A DNA stretch of 64,000 nt, taken from the NCBI RefSeq assembly GCF_003470665.1, contig NZ_QRJZ01000010.1, positions 12,632-76,631 of the forward strand, given 5' to 3'. The notes under the pieces were generated by a model, which saw only the letters and a list, made by a program, of their open reading frames with translations, did not search any database and had not been told where the DNA came from. The position numbers were made by a program, and so were the translations under genes. The stretch is from Collinsella sp. AM17-1. Lineage in GTDB: Bacteria > Actinomycetota > Coriobacteriia > Coriobacteriales > Coriobacteriaceae. Of the stretch, positions 15,131-23,911 are shown piece by piece; position 1 is the first letter of the stretch, and every line of letters begins with the position of its first letter.

Positions 15131-17962
15131 CTACTCCCCCAGCAGAGCCTTCTCGGGCGTGATGGGCAGCGAGCGTACCTGATGTCCGGTGGCGTGTGCC
15201 ACGGCCGAGGCCACGGCGGCGAGCGGCGTGTTGATGACGACCTCGCCGATCGACTTGGCACCAAACGGACCCGTCGGCTCGTAACTCGGCTCAAAGGCCA
15301 CGCGGATGCTGCCGATATCCAGGCGCGTGGGCAACTTGTAGCTCATAAAGTTGCCGGTGCGCAGGCGACCGCGGTCGTCGTGCTCGACGATCTCGTAGAG
15401 CGCGTGGCCAATACCCTGGGCAATGCCGCCCTCGGCTTGGACGCGCGCGAGCGCCTCGTTGATAACGGTGCCGCAGTCCACAGCCGCAGCGTAGTCCACC
15501 ACGGTCACCTTGCCGGTGGCCTTGTCGACCTCGACCTCGGCAATGCCGGCCATAAACGGCGGAGGCGAAACGGGCAGGCAGGCAGAGGCATGCGAGGTGA
15601 GCGCGTCGCCGCCTGCGATGTTCTTGACGCACAGGTTGGCAAAGTCGCGCAGCGTGAGGTAGCGGTTCTGCTCGCGCGCTGCACGCTCGTCGGACAGGCG
15701 CACATACTGACCATCAAAGACCACATCGGCGGCTTCCACGTCCCACATCTGGGCGGCCTTGGCGCAAATCTTCTCACGCAGCTCGGTCGCGGCGTTCTTG
15801 GCGGCAAGGCCCGTCACGTACGTGCCCGAGCTCGCGTACGAGCCGGCGTCGAACGGCGACACGTCGGTGTCCACGCCGCGCACCACAATGAGCGAGCTTT
15901 CAACGCCCAGCTCCTCGGCGGCAATCTGCGCCAGGATCGTATCGACACCCATGCCGTTATCGGTGGCGCCGGTGCCGATGGTAACGAAGCCGTCCTCTTC
16001 CAGGCGCATGTCGATGCCGGCGATGTCGACGTTGGAAATGCCCGAGCCCTGCATGGTGAGCGCGCAACCCAGGGCGCGCACACGGTCGCCCAGGTCCACG
16101 GCCAGCGGCTTGTCACGCCAACCGATCATGTCCATCGCGCGCAGCAGGCAGCGGTCGAGTGCGCAGGCGTTAAGCTTCTCGTTGTAGTACTGCGGCATGA
16201 TCTCGCCCTCGCGCACGATGTTCTTAAGGCGCAGGTCGGCGGGGTCCATGTGCAGCATGTCGGCGAGCTCGTTGACGGCGCTCTCCACGGCAAACTGGCC
16301 CTGGGTGGCACCGTAGCCGCGATACGCGCCGCCGCGGTTGGTATTGGTGTAGACGGCGTCCCAGCTAAAGCGGCTCGCCTTCACATGGTTGTAGATGGGC
16401 AGGCTCTTGTGGCCCGAAAGGCCGATCGTCGTGGTAGCGTGCTCGCCGTACGCGCCGGCGTTGGACAGCGTGTGCAGATCGATGGCCGTAATGGTGCCGT
16501 CGTTCATGGCGCCCAGCTTAACGGTCATCTGCATCTGGTGACGCGAGTTGCCCGCGGTGATGGTCTCCTCGCGGGTGTAGCAGCAGTAGCTCGGACGGCC
16601 GGTCTGCTGAGTGACAAACGCCACGAAGATCTCGCAGCAGCCCGTCTGCTTGGAGCCAAAGCCGCCACCGATGCGCGGCTTAATGACCTGCACCTGCGAC
16701 TGCGGAATGTCGAGCGACTGCGCGACCATGCGGCGCACGTGGAAGGGCACCTGCGTCGAGGTGGTCACCGAGATGCGCCCAAACGCGTCGGTCGTCGCGA
16801 AGGCGCGGAAGGTCTCCATGGGCGCAGTCTGCGTGGCCTGGCTGGTGTAGGTGCGCTCAAAGACGATGTCGCTCTGGGCGAAGGCCTCGTCAAGATCGCC
16901 AAAGTCGCTCGTGCCGCTGCATACCAAGTTGCGCGGGACGTCGCCGCCCTGCGGGAACATAAAGGTCACGTCGCCCTCGGGGTGGACCACGATGTCGTTA
17001 TCGAGTGCCTGGGTAAAGTCGAGCAGGGGCTCGAGCACCTCGTAGTCGACCTTGATGAGCTTGAGCGCCTTGTCGGCGGCCTCCTCGGTTTCGGCGGCAA
17101 CGATCGCCACCTCCTCGTTTTGGTAGCGCACGAGGTTCTCGAGGATCAGGCGGTCGTAGGGCGAAGGCTGCGGATAGCTCTGACCGGCGATGGTAAAGCG
17201 GCGCTTGGGCACGTCCTCATAGGTGTAGACGCCCACGACGCCGGGCACCTTCAGGGCGCGCGACGTATCGATGGAGCGAATCTTGGCGCGGGCATACGGG
17301 CTTCGCTTGAGTTTGACGATGAGCGCGCCGGCGGGCACCATATCGCCCGTGTAGACGGGACTGCCCTCGAGCAGAGCCTTCGAGTCCTTCTTGGGCTGCT
17401 TGTGGGTAATCTGCTTGTAGGTGACGCCGTCGCAGCTGGTGTCGTTGACCGGCAGCTCGGGCATCTCAAAGCCCACCTGCACGCCAGACTCGTTGAGGAA
17501 GCGGACGATGGCGCGCAGCTGGCTCTCATAGCCGCTGCAGCGGCAGAGGTTGCCGGCGAGCTGGCGCGAGAGCTCCTCGCGCGTGGCGACGAGGCTCGGG
17601 TCCTCCTTGGCGGCACGGGCGAGCGCCAGCACGTTCATGATGAGGCCGGGGGCGCAAAAACCGCACTGCTCAGCGCCTTCGGCAGCCATCGCACGGGCGA
17701 GAGCCTCGGACTCGGCCTTAAGGCCCTCAAGCGTGGTGATGGTGTGTCCCTCAACACGGGCGGCGGGAACCGAGCAGCTCAGCACCGGGTCGCCGTCGAG
17801 CCACACCGTGCACAGGCCGCAGTTGGTGGTCTCACAGGCGCAGCGCACCGACGCACAACCCTGCTCGCGTAACAGTGCAAAAAGCATGGTGTCGGGGGCA
17901 ATCTGAACCTTGACCTTGCGGCCGTTGAGCGTAAAGGAAAGATCGATGAGTTTGGCAGCCAT
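15131..17962 (-). CDS. Xanthine dehydrogenase-family molybdenum hydroxylase, fused [2Fe-2S] and molybdopterin-binding subunits
   Basis: Hydroxylates a heterocycle, probably a purine, using water. Residues 1 to about 155 are the [2Fe-2S] subunit: C43, C48, C51 and C63 form the plant-type cluster, and C100, C103, C140 and C142 the second cluster (CGFCAPG, CRCSGY). Residues about 160-943 are the molybdopterin-binding domains, with GGGFGSKQ and RGYGATQGQFAVE recognisable. The fusion makes the usual XdhC plus XdhA one chain of 943 residues. Its ATG overlaps the stop of the FAD-subunit gene (TAATG). Selenium genes elsewhere in the window make a selenium-dependent hydroxylase plausible, but no substrate-specific neighbour is present. 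Confidence 0.88.
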   Translation of the reverse strand: MAAKLIDLSFTLNGRKVKVQIAPDTMLFALLREQGCASVRCACETTNCGLCTVWLDGDPVLSCSVPAARVEGHTITTLEGLKAESEALARAMAAEGAEQCGFCAPGLIMNVLALARAAKEDPSLVATREELSRQLAGNLCRCSGYESQLRAIVRFLNESGVQVGFEMPELPVNDTSCDGVTYKQITHKQPKKDSKALLEGSPVYTGDMVPAGALIVKLKRSPYARAKIRSIDTSRALKVPGVVGVYTYEDVPKRRFTIAGQSYPQPSPYDRLILENLVRYQNEEVAIVAAETEEAADKALKLIKVDYEVLEPLLDFTQALDNDIVVHPEGDVTFMFPQGGDVPRNLVCSGTSDFGDLDEAFAQSDIVFERTYTSQATQTAPMETFRAFATTDAFGRISVTTSTQVPFHVRRMVAQSLDIPQSQVQVIKPRIGGGFGSKQTGCCEIFVAFVTQQTGRPSYCCYTREETITAGNSRHQMQMTVKLGAMNDGTITAIDLHTLSNAGAYGEHATTTIGLSGHKSLPIYNHVKASRFSWDAVYTNTNRGGAYRGYGATQGQFAVESAVNELADMLHMDPADLRLKNIVREGEIMPQYYNEKLNACALDRCLLRAMDMIGWRDKPLAVDLGDRVRALGCALTMQGSGISNVDIAGIDMRLEEDGFVTIGTGATDNGMGVDTILAQIAAEELGVESSLIVVRGVDTDVSPFDAGSYASSGTYVTGLAAKNAATELREKICAKAAQMWDVEAADVVFDGQYVRLSDERAAREQNRYLTLRDFANLCVKNIAGGDALTSHASACLPVSPPPFMAGIAEVEVDKATGKVTVVDYAAAVDCGTVINEALARVQAEGGIAQGIGHALYEIVEHDDRGRLRTGNFMSYKLPTRLDIGSIRVAFEPSYEPTGPFGAKSIGEVVINTPLAAVASAVAHATGHQVRSLPITPEKALLGE

Positions 17963-18876
17963 TAGCGCACCTCGCTAGAATCGACGCCGGGCACGCGGCG
18001 GCAGGAATACTCGTCCGTGGCAAACTTAGGAATCTGCACGCCCTCGAGCTCGCGGGCAAGCGCGGCCGAAAGCTCGATGCCGGCGGCGCGGCGCACGGCC
18101 TGGACGGCGAGCGGGGCCGAGATGCGGCGGCGGTAGTCGGCCGAACCCCACAGGTTGGTGCCGTAGCTCAGCGCGCGCACGGATGCGGCCAGGGCGCGAA
18201 GCTCGTCCTCGGAAGGCTGCTCGCTGGTGAGGCCGCATGCCTCGCCCTGCAGCAAGGTCGCACGCAGCGGGCGGGCGCCCACGGTGACATGCCAGCTGTT
18301 ATCCCACCAGGCGGCGGTAACGTTTAGGGAGGGGAAGTCGGTCGCGGCCTTGCGTACGGCCTCGTAGCTCGCGCGGTAGTCGTGCTTGACGACCACGACG
18401 TGCTCGATTACGTCGCGCACGTAGCCCATGTTCACAAACTCGGCAAGCGGCACGCGCCCAGCGCCCGTCAGCTCAACGTACGAATCGAGCGCGAGGAAGG
18501 CGGAGAGCACGTCAGAGAAGCCAAAGCGACCGTAGATGCTGCCGCCCACCGTGGCGGTGTTGCGCAGCTGCACACCCACGATATCGTGGACGGCGAACTC
18601 AAAGACATGGTTGACAAGCGCGTTGAGCTCGGCATGGCGCTCGAGCTGGCGCAGGGTACACATGGCGCCGATGCGAAACTCGGTCTCGGTCTCCTCGATC
18701 TGATCGAGTCCACAGGCCGAAAGGTCAATCGCCGTCGCCACGCGACGCGAACCCAGGCGCATCCAGATGCCGCCGCCCACAATCTTATTGTTGCGGTTCT
18801 TCTGTAAGAGCTCATAGGCTTCGGCCGCGTTTCCAACACGGACGTAGGTACCGAACTTGAGCACGTTCTCCCCCAT
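17962..18876 (-). CDS. FAD-binding subunit of the molybdenum hydroxylase
   Basis: Carries electrons from the iron-sulfur clusters to FAD and then to NAD or another acceptor. The 304-residue protein begins KFGTYVRVGNAAEAYELLQ and has NNKIVGGGIWMRLG, the PCMH-type FAD-binding loop of CoxM/XdhB proteins. RNTATVGGSIYGRFGFSDVLSAFLALD is the second FAD contact typical of the family. The C-terminal half fits the CO dehydrogenase flavoprotein C-domain. Together with the fused downstream gene it makes a complete hydroxylase from two genes. Confidence 0.88.
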   Translation of the reverse strand: MGENVLKFGTYVRVGNAAEAYELLQKNRNNKIVGGGIWMRLGSRRVATAIDLSACGLDQIEETETEFRIGAMCTLRQLERHAELNALVNHVFEFAVHDIVGVQLRNTATVGGSIYGRFGFSDVLSAFLALDSYVELTGAGRVPLAEFVNMGYVRDVIEHVVVVKHDYRASYEAVRKAATDFPSLNVTAAWWDNSWHVTVGARPLRATLLQGEACGLTSEQPSEDELRALAASVRALSYGTNLWGSADYRRRISAPLAVQAVRRAAGIELSAALARELEGVQIPKFATDEYSCRRVPGVDSSEVR

Positions 18877-18939
18877 CTCTTCACTTGTCCAGTACCTCTA
18901 AGTGTACCAAACGAGAGCGCACGACCCTCACCGCCATAG

Positions 18940-18971
18940 AAAAAGGCTCCCAGCCGGAATGGTTGGGAGCC
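18940..18971 (-). terminator. gdhA rho-independent terminator
   Basis: Minus strand GGCTCCCAACC pairs with GGCTGGGAGCC and is followed by TTTTTCT, 28 bp after the gdhA stop. Confidence 0.88.
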
Positions 18972-18998
18972 TTATAGCATGCTATGTCGAGCGAAGAT

Positions 18999-20354
18999 TT
19001 AGCAGACGCCCTGGGCGAGCATGGCGTCGGCGACCTTCAGGAAACCGGCGATGTTGGCGCCCATGACAAAGTTGCCCTCCTGGCCATACTCCTTGGCGGT
19101 GTCGTCCACGTTGTGGAACATGCCGCGCATGAGCTGCTCGAGCTTGCCGTCGACCTCCTCGAAGGTCCAAGACAGGTGCTCGGCGTTCTGGCTCATCTCC
19201 AGGCCGGACACGAGCACGCCGCCGGCGTTGGCAGCCTTACCGGGCATAAAGGCGACGCCGTTCTTCTGGAAGTAAGTCGTGGCCTCGATGGTCGTGGGCA
19301 TGTTCGCGCCCTCGCCGACCACCTTGCAGCCATTGGCGACGAGCGCCTGGGCGTCCTCGAGCAGCAGCGTGTTCTCGCGAGCGCAGGGCAGCGCGATGTC
19401 GCAGGGCAGCTGCCACACGCCGCGGCCGTCGCCCTCGTGCCACACGGCGTTGGGCTTCTCGTCAACGTACATGGCGAGCGTAACGCCCTTGTCGTGGCCG
19501 GAGCGCTTCTTGTTGTAGACATGCTCGAGCACGGTGTAGTCGATGCCGTCGGGATCCTCGACCCAGCCATGGGTGTCGGAGCAGGCGAGCACCTTGCCGC
19601 CGAGCTGGGCGACCTTCTGGACCGCGTAGATGGCGACGTTACCGGAGCCGTGAACGACGACGTTCTTGCCCTCGAAGGAGTCGCCGCGGCTCTTGAGGTA
19701 CTCGTCCACAAAGTAGACCAGACCGTAACCGGTGGCCTCGGTACGGGCGAGCGAGCCGCCAAAGGAAAGGCCCTTGCCGGTAAGGACGCCGGTCCACTCG
19801 TTGGTCAGGCGCTTGTACTGACCGAACAGGTAGGCAACCTCGCGGCCGCCAACGCCCAGGTCGCCGGCGGGAACGTCGGTGTTGGGGCCAATGTGGCGAT
19901 AGAGCTCGGTCATGAAGGACTGGCAGAAGTGCATGATCTCGTTGTTGGACTTGCCCTTGGGGTCAAAGTCGGAACCGCCCTTGCCGCCGCCCATGGGAAG
20001 GGTGGTCAGGCTGTTCTTGAGGATCTGCTCCAGGCCCAGGAACTTGAGCATGCCCAGAGTGACCGTCGGGTTAAAGCGCAGGCCGCCCTTGTAGGGTCCA
20101 ATGGCAGAGTTGAACTCGACGCGGTAGCCGCGATTGACCTGGACCTTGCCCTGGTCGTCGAGCCAGGGGACACGGAACATAACGATGCGCTCGGGCTCGA
20201 CGAGGCGCTCAAGCAGGGCAGCCTCCTCGTACTCGGGATGGGCGTCGAGCGCCGGCTGAATGGTGCCGAGAATCTCGGTCGCGGCCTGGATGAACTCAGG
20301 CTGCTCGGGATAGCGGGCCTTGAGCTCTTCGAGAACTTTCTGCGTGTAGCTCAT
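18999..20354 (-). CDS. gdhA: NADP-type glutamate dehydrogenase
   Basis: Interconverts 2-oxoglutarate plus ammonia and glutamate; main ammonium assimilation route in many anaerobes. The 451-residue length and PMGGGKGGSDFDPKGKS (catalytic Lys within the glycine-rich loop) place it in the hexameric GDH class with NADP-type sequence. The NAD(P) domain has VHGSGNVAIYAVQK. The ATG at 20354 follows GGAGG; an in-frame upstream ATG at 20402 has no ribosome site and adds a non-conserved leader. It is monocistronic with its own terminator. Confidence 0.95.
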   Translation of the reverse strand: MSYTQKVLEELKARYPEQPEFIQAATEILGTIQPALDAHPEYEEAALLERLVEPERIVMFRVPWLDDQGKVQVNRGYRVEFNSAIGPYKGGLRFNPTVTLGMLKFLGLEQILKNSLTTLPMGGGKGGSDFDPKGKSNNEIMHFCQSFMTELYRHIGPNTDVPAGDLGVGGREVAYLFGQYKRLTNEWTGVLTGKGLSFGGSLARTEATGYGLVYFVDEYLKSRGDSFEGKNVVVHGSGNVAIYAVQKVAQLGGKVLACSDTHGWVEDPDGIDYTVLEHVYNKKRSGHDKGVTLAMYVDEKPNAVWHEGDGRGVWQLPCDIALPCARENTLLLEDAQALVANGCKVVGEGANMPTTIEATTYFQKNGVAFMPGKAANAGGVLVSGLEMSQNAEHLSWTFEEVDGKLEQLMRGMFHNVDDTAKEYGQEGNFVMGANIAGFLKVADAMLAQGVC

Positions 20355-20570
20355 GCTTCCTCCAATGATGGGAAACGAAAAATGTTGGTCGCGGCACCCC
20401 ATGCGCCGCGAACTTTATCGAGTATGGATAATATCGCACTGTTGCAGCAAAGTTTCGCATAAGCCAACGAGCAGATGTTTCGTTTTGATTACGATGCAGG
20501 TAGAAGCGTTTTTGAGAGCCTGACGTGCAAAACCTGTGTTTCAAACCTGTTTCGTCCACGTGTTCCAAAC

Positions 20571-20601
20571 CACCACATTGGGGACAGGCACCTTTGTGGT
20601 G
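20571..20601 (-). repeat. Q-family 31-bp palindrome, copy 2 (diverged)
   Basis: CACCACATTGGGG and its imperfect inverse CACCTTTGTGGTG frame a 31-bp unit, 10 bp after the stop of the DUF3343 gene. Length and core agree with the copies at 6484 and 63203; the minus strand ends in GGTTTGG. Confidence 0.55.
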
Positions 20602-20611
20602 ATGTTGGCGG

Positions 20612-21007
20612 TTAGAGGACGAGCTGATGGTAGTCGGCGGGGGTTATGCGGCCTTCGGTGGCAGCGCGGAAGGTGGCAAGGGCATCGCCCGAGAACGGCA
20701 TGGCCCAGCACAGCCCGCAGCCGGCGGTGATGGAGCCGGGCAGCGGCATGATGCGCCCGGGCACACCGGCGGCAAGGCACAGCTGCTCGCATTCCATCAC
20801 ATCGAAGGTGCTGTCAAACGACACGATAATCTTGCGCTCGTGGTCGAGGGCATCACCGGACGGGCCTTCGCGGTGTGCCTCGCGATACGCCGCGGCGGCC
20901 GCCTCCTCTTCCGTGGTATGTCCACAGCCACCGCAACCGCAGGTACAGTGTTCGGACCCGTCGCAAGTGCAAGGCTCTCCCGTGTCGGGACAAATATCGT
21001 GAGACAT
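20612..21007 (-). CDS. DUF3343 putative Se/S carrier-like protein with Cys-rich N-terminus
   Basis: 131 residues. Residues 1-35 carry a dense cysteine cluster (CPDTGEPCTC, CTCGCGGCGH) not seen in the short paralogue at 48585. Residues about 57-131 form the DUF3343 domain: IIVSFDSTFDVMECEQLC ... GRIMPLPGSITAGCGLCWAMPF. The conserved GCGLC/GCGLA cysteine is the presumed chalcogen-binding site. DUF3343 proteins cluster with SelD and YedF in many genomes and are thought to carry selenium or sulfur, though this is not proven here. The ribosome site TTGGAGTTGCC is identical to that of its paralogue. It is 15 bp downstream of mobA and near selC. Confidence 0.8.
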   Translation of the reverse strand: MSHDICPDTGEPCTCDGSEHCTCGCGGCGHTTEEEAAAAAYREAHREGPSGDALDHERKIIVSFDSTFDVMECEQLCLAAGVPGRIMPLPGSITAGCGLCWAMPFSGDALATFRAATEGRITPADYHQLVL

Positions 21008-21022
21008 GGCAACTCCAATCGT

Positions 21023-21655
21023 CTAGGCGAGTAACTCGGCCGCCGCAAACTCCTCGGGCGTATTGACGTTCTCGAAGCAGAGCGTCGAACCGGCAACCTC
21101 GACAATCTGGGGCTCATCCAGATAGCCGGCATGGACCTGGTCGATCAAACAGCGGATGCGTTGGCGGTCCCGGTCGAGCAACTCACGGGCAACCGGCGCG
21201 CAAGCCTGGCGGCGCCACACGGCGCACAGCGGCTCAATCCCCCGCTCCTCGCGCGGGACGCACACATCGAGCGGGCCTTCCTTGACCCGATCAGAAAGCG
21301 CGCCGATCAGTTCTGGCGAGACGAACGGCATATCGCAGGCGACGATCGCCGCGAGGGGCAACCGAGCGGCAGCCAGCGAACTCGCGATGCCGCGCATGGC
21401 GCCCGCCGGCCCCTCAAGGTCCGACACTATTCGCGGCACCAGGCCGCCAAACGCGCGCTCCTCAAGGTAGGCAAGCTCGCTGGGACGCGAAGTCGTCACG
21501 ACCAACTCGCCGGCAACTGGCGCCAGCCGACCCAGCACGCGTTCGATGAGCGGCTCGCCGCAAAACGCCATGCGAGCCTTATCACAGCCCATGCGCGAGG
21601 ACAGCCCACCCGCTTGGACGACACAAGAAAGATCGGCACGTCTTACGGTAGTCAT
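21023..21655 (-). CDS. mobA: Molybdenum cofactor guanylyltransferase-like protein
   Basis: Transfers GMP (or CMP) to Mo-molybdopterin, making the dinucleotide cofactor needed by FdhF and the other DMSO-reductase-family enzyme in the window. The nucleotidyltransferase signature is QAGGLSSRMGCDKA at residues 14-27, with ACDMPFVSP as the metal-binding DMPF motif. The ATG at 21655 follows GGAGGTG; in-frame upstream starts would run towards the tRNA-Sec gene without homology. Length 210 is normal for MobA. GMP specificity is inferred from the signature. Lies between selC and the DUF3343 gene. Confidence 0.85.
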   Translation of the reverse strand: MTTVRRADLSCVVQAGGLSSRMGCDKARMAFCGEPLIERVLGRLAPVAGELVVTTSRPSELAYLEERAFGGLVPRIVSDLEGPAGAMRGIASSLAAARLPLAAIVACDMPFVSPELIGALSDRVKEGPLDVCVPREERGIEPLCAVWRRQACAPVARELLDRDRQRIRCLIDQVHAGYLDEPQIVEVAGSTLCFENVNTPEEFAAAELLA

Positions 21656-21810
21656 ACGGCAAAACACCTCCATCGGCATGCTCGAAACCCGGCGCACGAA
21701 GCTAAATACAGCCACCGAAATAGCAGCGCTACGAAAAAGCTCGTGCAAAAACAAAACAGCGCCTTTGCGGCACGCAGCAAGACCGCGAGCACAAAAGCGC
21801 TGGTAGCATA

Positions 21811-21907
21811 TGGCGGGAACGTATGTGAATCGAACACATCCAAGACGTTTTGCACGCCTCGCAACGGTTTTGAGGACCGCGGAGCCCACCGGAGCCCATC
21901 CGTTCCC
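21811..21907 (-). tRNA. selC: tRNA-Sec (anticodon TCA)
   Basis: A 97-base tRNA with encoded CCA. Acceptor strand GGGAACG at the 5' end pairs with CGTTCCC at the 3' end. The anticodon stem loop contains CCTCAAAACC, giving anticodon TCA, which reads UGA. The extended acceptor stem, long D stem (GGGCTCCGGTGGGCTCC) and large variable arm match selenocysteine tRNA. It lies 36 bp after selB, so it is probably cotranscribed with selA and selB. Confidence 0.96.
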
Positions 21908-21943
21908 AAGTGCGGCGGTATTTTACCAAACCGAGCAGCCGAT

Positions 21944-23911
21944 CTAGCGCAGGGACCTCAGGCCGCCGGCCTCCTTGTCGAGCACCGTAAAGCGCACGGC
22001 ATCCAGGTGCTCCAAGATGCTGATGGCACGTTTGCGCGACACGCCCAGAGCCTCACGCAGCACGCTCGCGGTGGCTGCGCCGCCGGCTGCCTCAATGGCG
22101 GCGGCGACGAGCTCACGCGCATGGGCCTCGGCGGCGGCAGACAGGGCAACGTCGCGCTCGACCTTAACGATCGAGCGATTGAGCGAAAGCTCGCGCAGGG
22201 CACGCGTCATGGTGTCGCGATCGAGCTGCAACTGCTCGCCCACTTCGGGCAACGTCGGTGCATCGAGGCCGGCTTCGTCCAGCAAGGCAACGATACGTTC
22301 GCAGGCCTCGCGCACCACACGCGCCGCGGCGGCAGCGGAGTGCGGGTCGAATACCTCGGCACCCTCGGCGGCACACACGCCACGCGAGCAGCCCTCGGCA
22401 ATCAGAGCCGCGGCAACGCCATCATCAGCGGCAGGCCACGCAGCATGGGCAACGGCGCCGGGCGTAAAGCCCGTCTCCTTGGGAGCCGCCGCGTGCATGG
22501 CTGACAGGGTCGCCGCCAGTGAATCCATCGCGGCGTCGAGCACCACGGCGTCCGCCAAGAGGCCCGCATCGCACGCGGCAAGCTTGCGAACGGAGCCCTG
22601 CGCCACCAATCCGCGCAGTGCGGCATCGGCCTCGCCGACACCAAGATCCAAAGCCTCGGCAACATCAACCGCCGTAACCGGCAGCGTCTGCAGCGCCAGC
22701 CAAGCGCCCACACCGCCCGCGATATCGCCGGACTCGAGCGCCGCATACAGCGCACGCTCCCCTTCGGCAAGCTCGCGCGAGCGACGGCAGCGTGAAAGCA
22801 GCACGCGCCCGCCGCCAACAAGCATCACGGGCGAATAGGACAGCACCACGGCATGGTCCCCGGCACGTAGCGGCAGCGAGTTTTCCAGGCGCACCTGAAC
22901 GATGCGGGTCTCGCCCACCGCCATGGGGGCCTCACCCTCCATGAACATGATGCGACCGACTACCTCGGCCGTACCCGCCATCACGTGCACACGCGCGCCC
23001 GACTCGAGCACGCGCGGCTTGGCTCCCTCGCGACCCAAATACGTAAACGTCATCATAAAGCGCATCGTCTGGCCAAAGCGGCCCGCCACGCCGAGCATCT
23101 CACCGCGATCGAGCGCGGCGACGCCATCGCCCACCAGGTTGAGCGCCACACGCTGTCCGGGCAGTGCTCGCGGCGTATCGCCATGCACCTGAATCCCGCG
23201 CACGCGACAGACCGTACGCGACGGCAGCGCGACGAGCTCATCCCCCACCGCGACGGGCGCATCGTGCAACGTTCCCGTCACCACGGTACCGGCGCCCTTG
23301 ATCGTAAAGCAGCGATCGATGGGCAGACGCGGTGCGGCATCGGTGAGCTCGGCACGGGCACGGCAGGCACCCCAGCAAGCGGCAACCTGCTCGTCGAGCG
23401 CAGCCAGCAGGTCATCGATTCCCGCACCGGTCTTGGACGACACAGGCACGATCGGCGCTTCCGCAAACACGGTACCCGACAAAAAGTCATCGACATCGAG
23501 CTCGGCAAGCTCGGTCATCTCGGCGTCGGCCAGGTCGCACATCGTCAGCGCGACCACCATGTGTGTGACGCCCAGCAGCTCCAGCACATGCACGTGCTCG
23601 CGGGTCTGCGGCATCACGCCCTCGACGGCCGAAACCACCAGCACGGCCACGTCGATACCCGTGGCGCCCTGCACCATGGCGCGCAAGTAATGCGCATGGC
23701 CCGGCACGTCGACCAGGCCGACGATCTTGCCACTCGGCAGCGCCAGCTCGCCAAAGCCCAGCTCTACGGTCATACCGCGACGGCGCTCAACCTCCAGACG
23801 ATCGGGATTCTTGCCGGTCAGCGCCTCGATCAGTGCCGACTTACCGTGATCGACGTGGCCCGCCGTGCCAACAATAACGGGACACTCCACCAGCGCTTGA
23901 ACCTCACTCAT
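21944..23911 (-). CDS. selB: Selenocysteine-specific elongation factor SelB
   Basis: GTPase that carries Sec-tRNA-Sec to UGA codons marked by a SECIS hairpin. GTAGHVDHGKSALIEALTG at residues 15-33 is the P-loop; DVPGH and TMCDLA are further G motifs. EF-Tu-like domains 2 and 3 follow, and winged-helix repeats occupy the C-terminal third, where SelB binds the SECIS. Length 655 is normal. It overlaps selA by 4 bp (ATGA). Targets visible in this window are fdhF and selD. Confidence 0.96.
   Translation of the reverse strand: MSEVQALVECPVIVGTAGHVDHGKSALIEALTGKNPDRLEVERRRGMTVELGFGELALPSGKIVGLVDVPGHAHYLRAMVQGATGIDVAVLVVSAVEGVMPQTREHVHVLELLGVTHMVVALTMCDLADAEMTELAELDVDDFLSGTVFAEAPIVPVSSKTGAGIDDLLAALDEQVAACWGACRARAELTDAAPRLPIDRCFTIKGAGTVVTGTLHDAPVAVGDELVALPSRTVCRVRGIQVHGDTPRALPGQRVALNLVGDGVAALDRGEMLGVAGRFGQTMRFMMTFTYLGREGAKPRVLESGARVHVMAGTAEVVGRIMFMEGEAPMAVGETRIVQVRLENSLPLRAGDHAVVLSYSPVMLVGGGRVLLSRCRRSRELAEGERALYAALESGDIAGGVGAWLALQTLPVTAVDVAEALDLGVGEADAALRGLVAQGSVRKLAACDAGLLADAVVLDAAMDSLAATLSAMHAAAPKETGFTPGAVAHAAWPAADDGVAAALIAEGCSRGVCAAEGAEVFDPHSAAAAARVVREACERIVALLDEAGLDAPTLPEVGEQLQLDRDTMTRALRELSLNRSIVKVERDVALSAAAEAHARELVAAAIEAAGGAATASVLREALGVSRKRAISILEHLDAVRFTVLDKEAGGLRSLR

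Noticed and set aside
21656..21889. N-terminal extension of MobA
   Set aside because: Not homologous, runs into the tRNA-Sec gene and has no ribosome site; start at 21655 is preferred.
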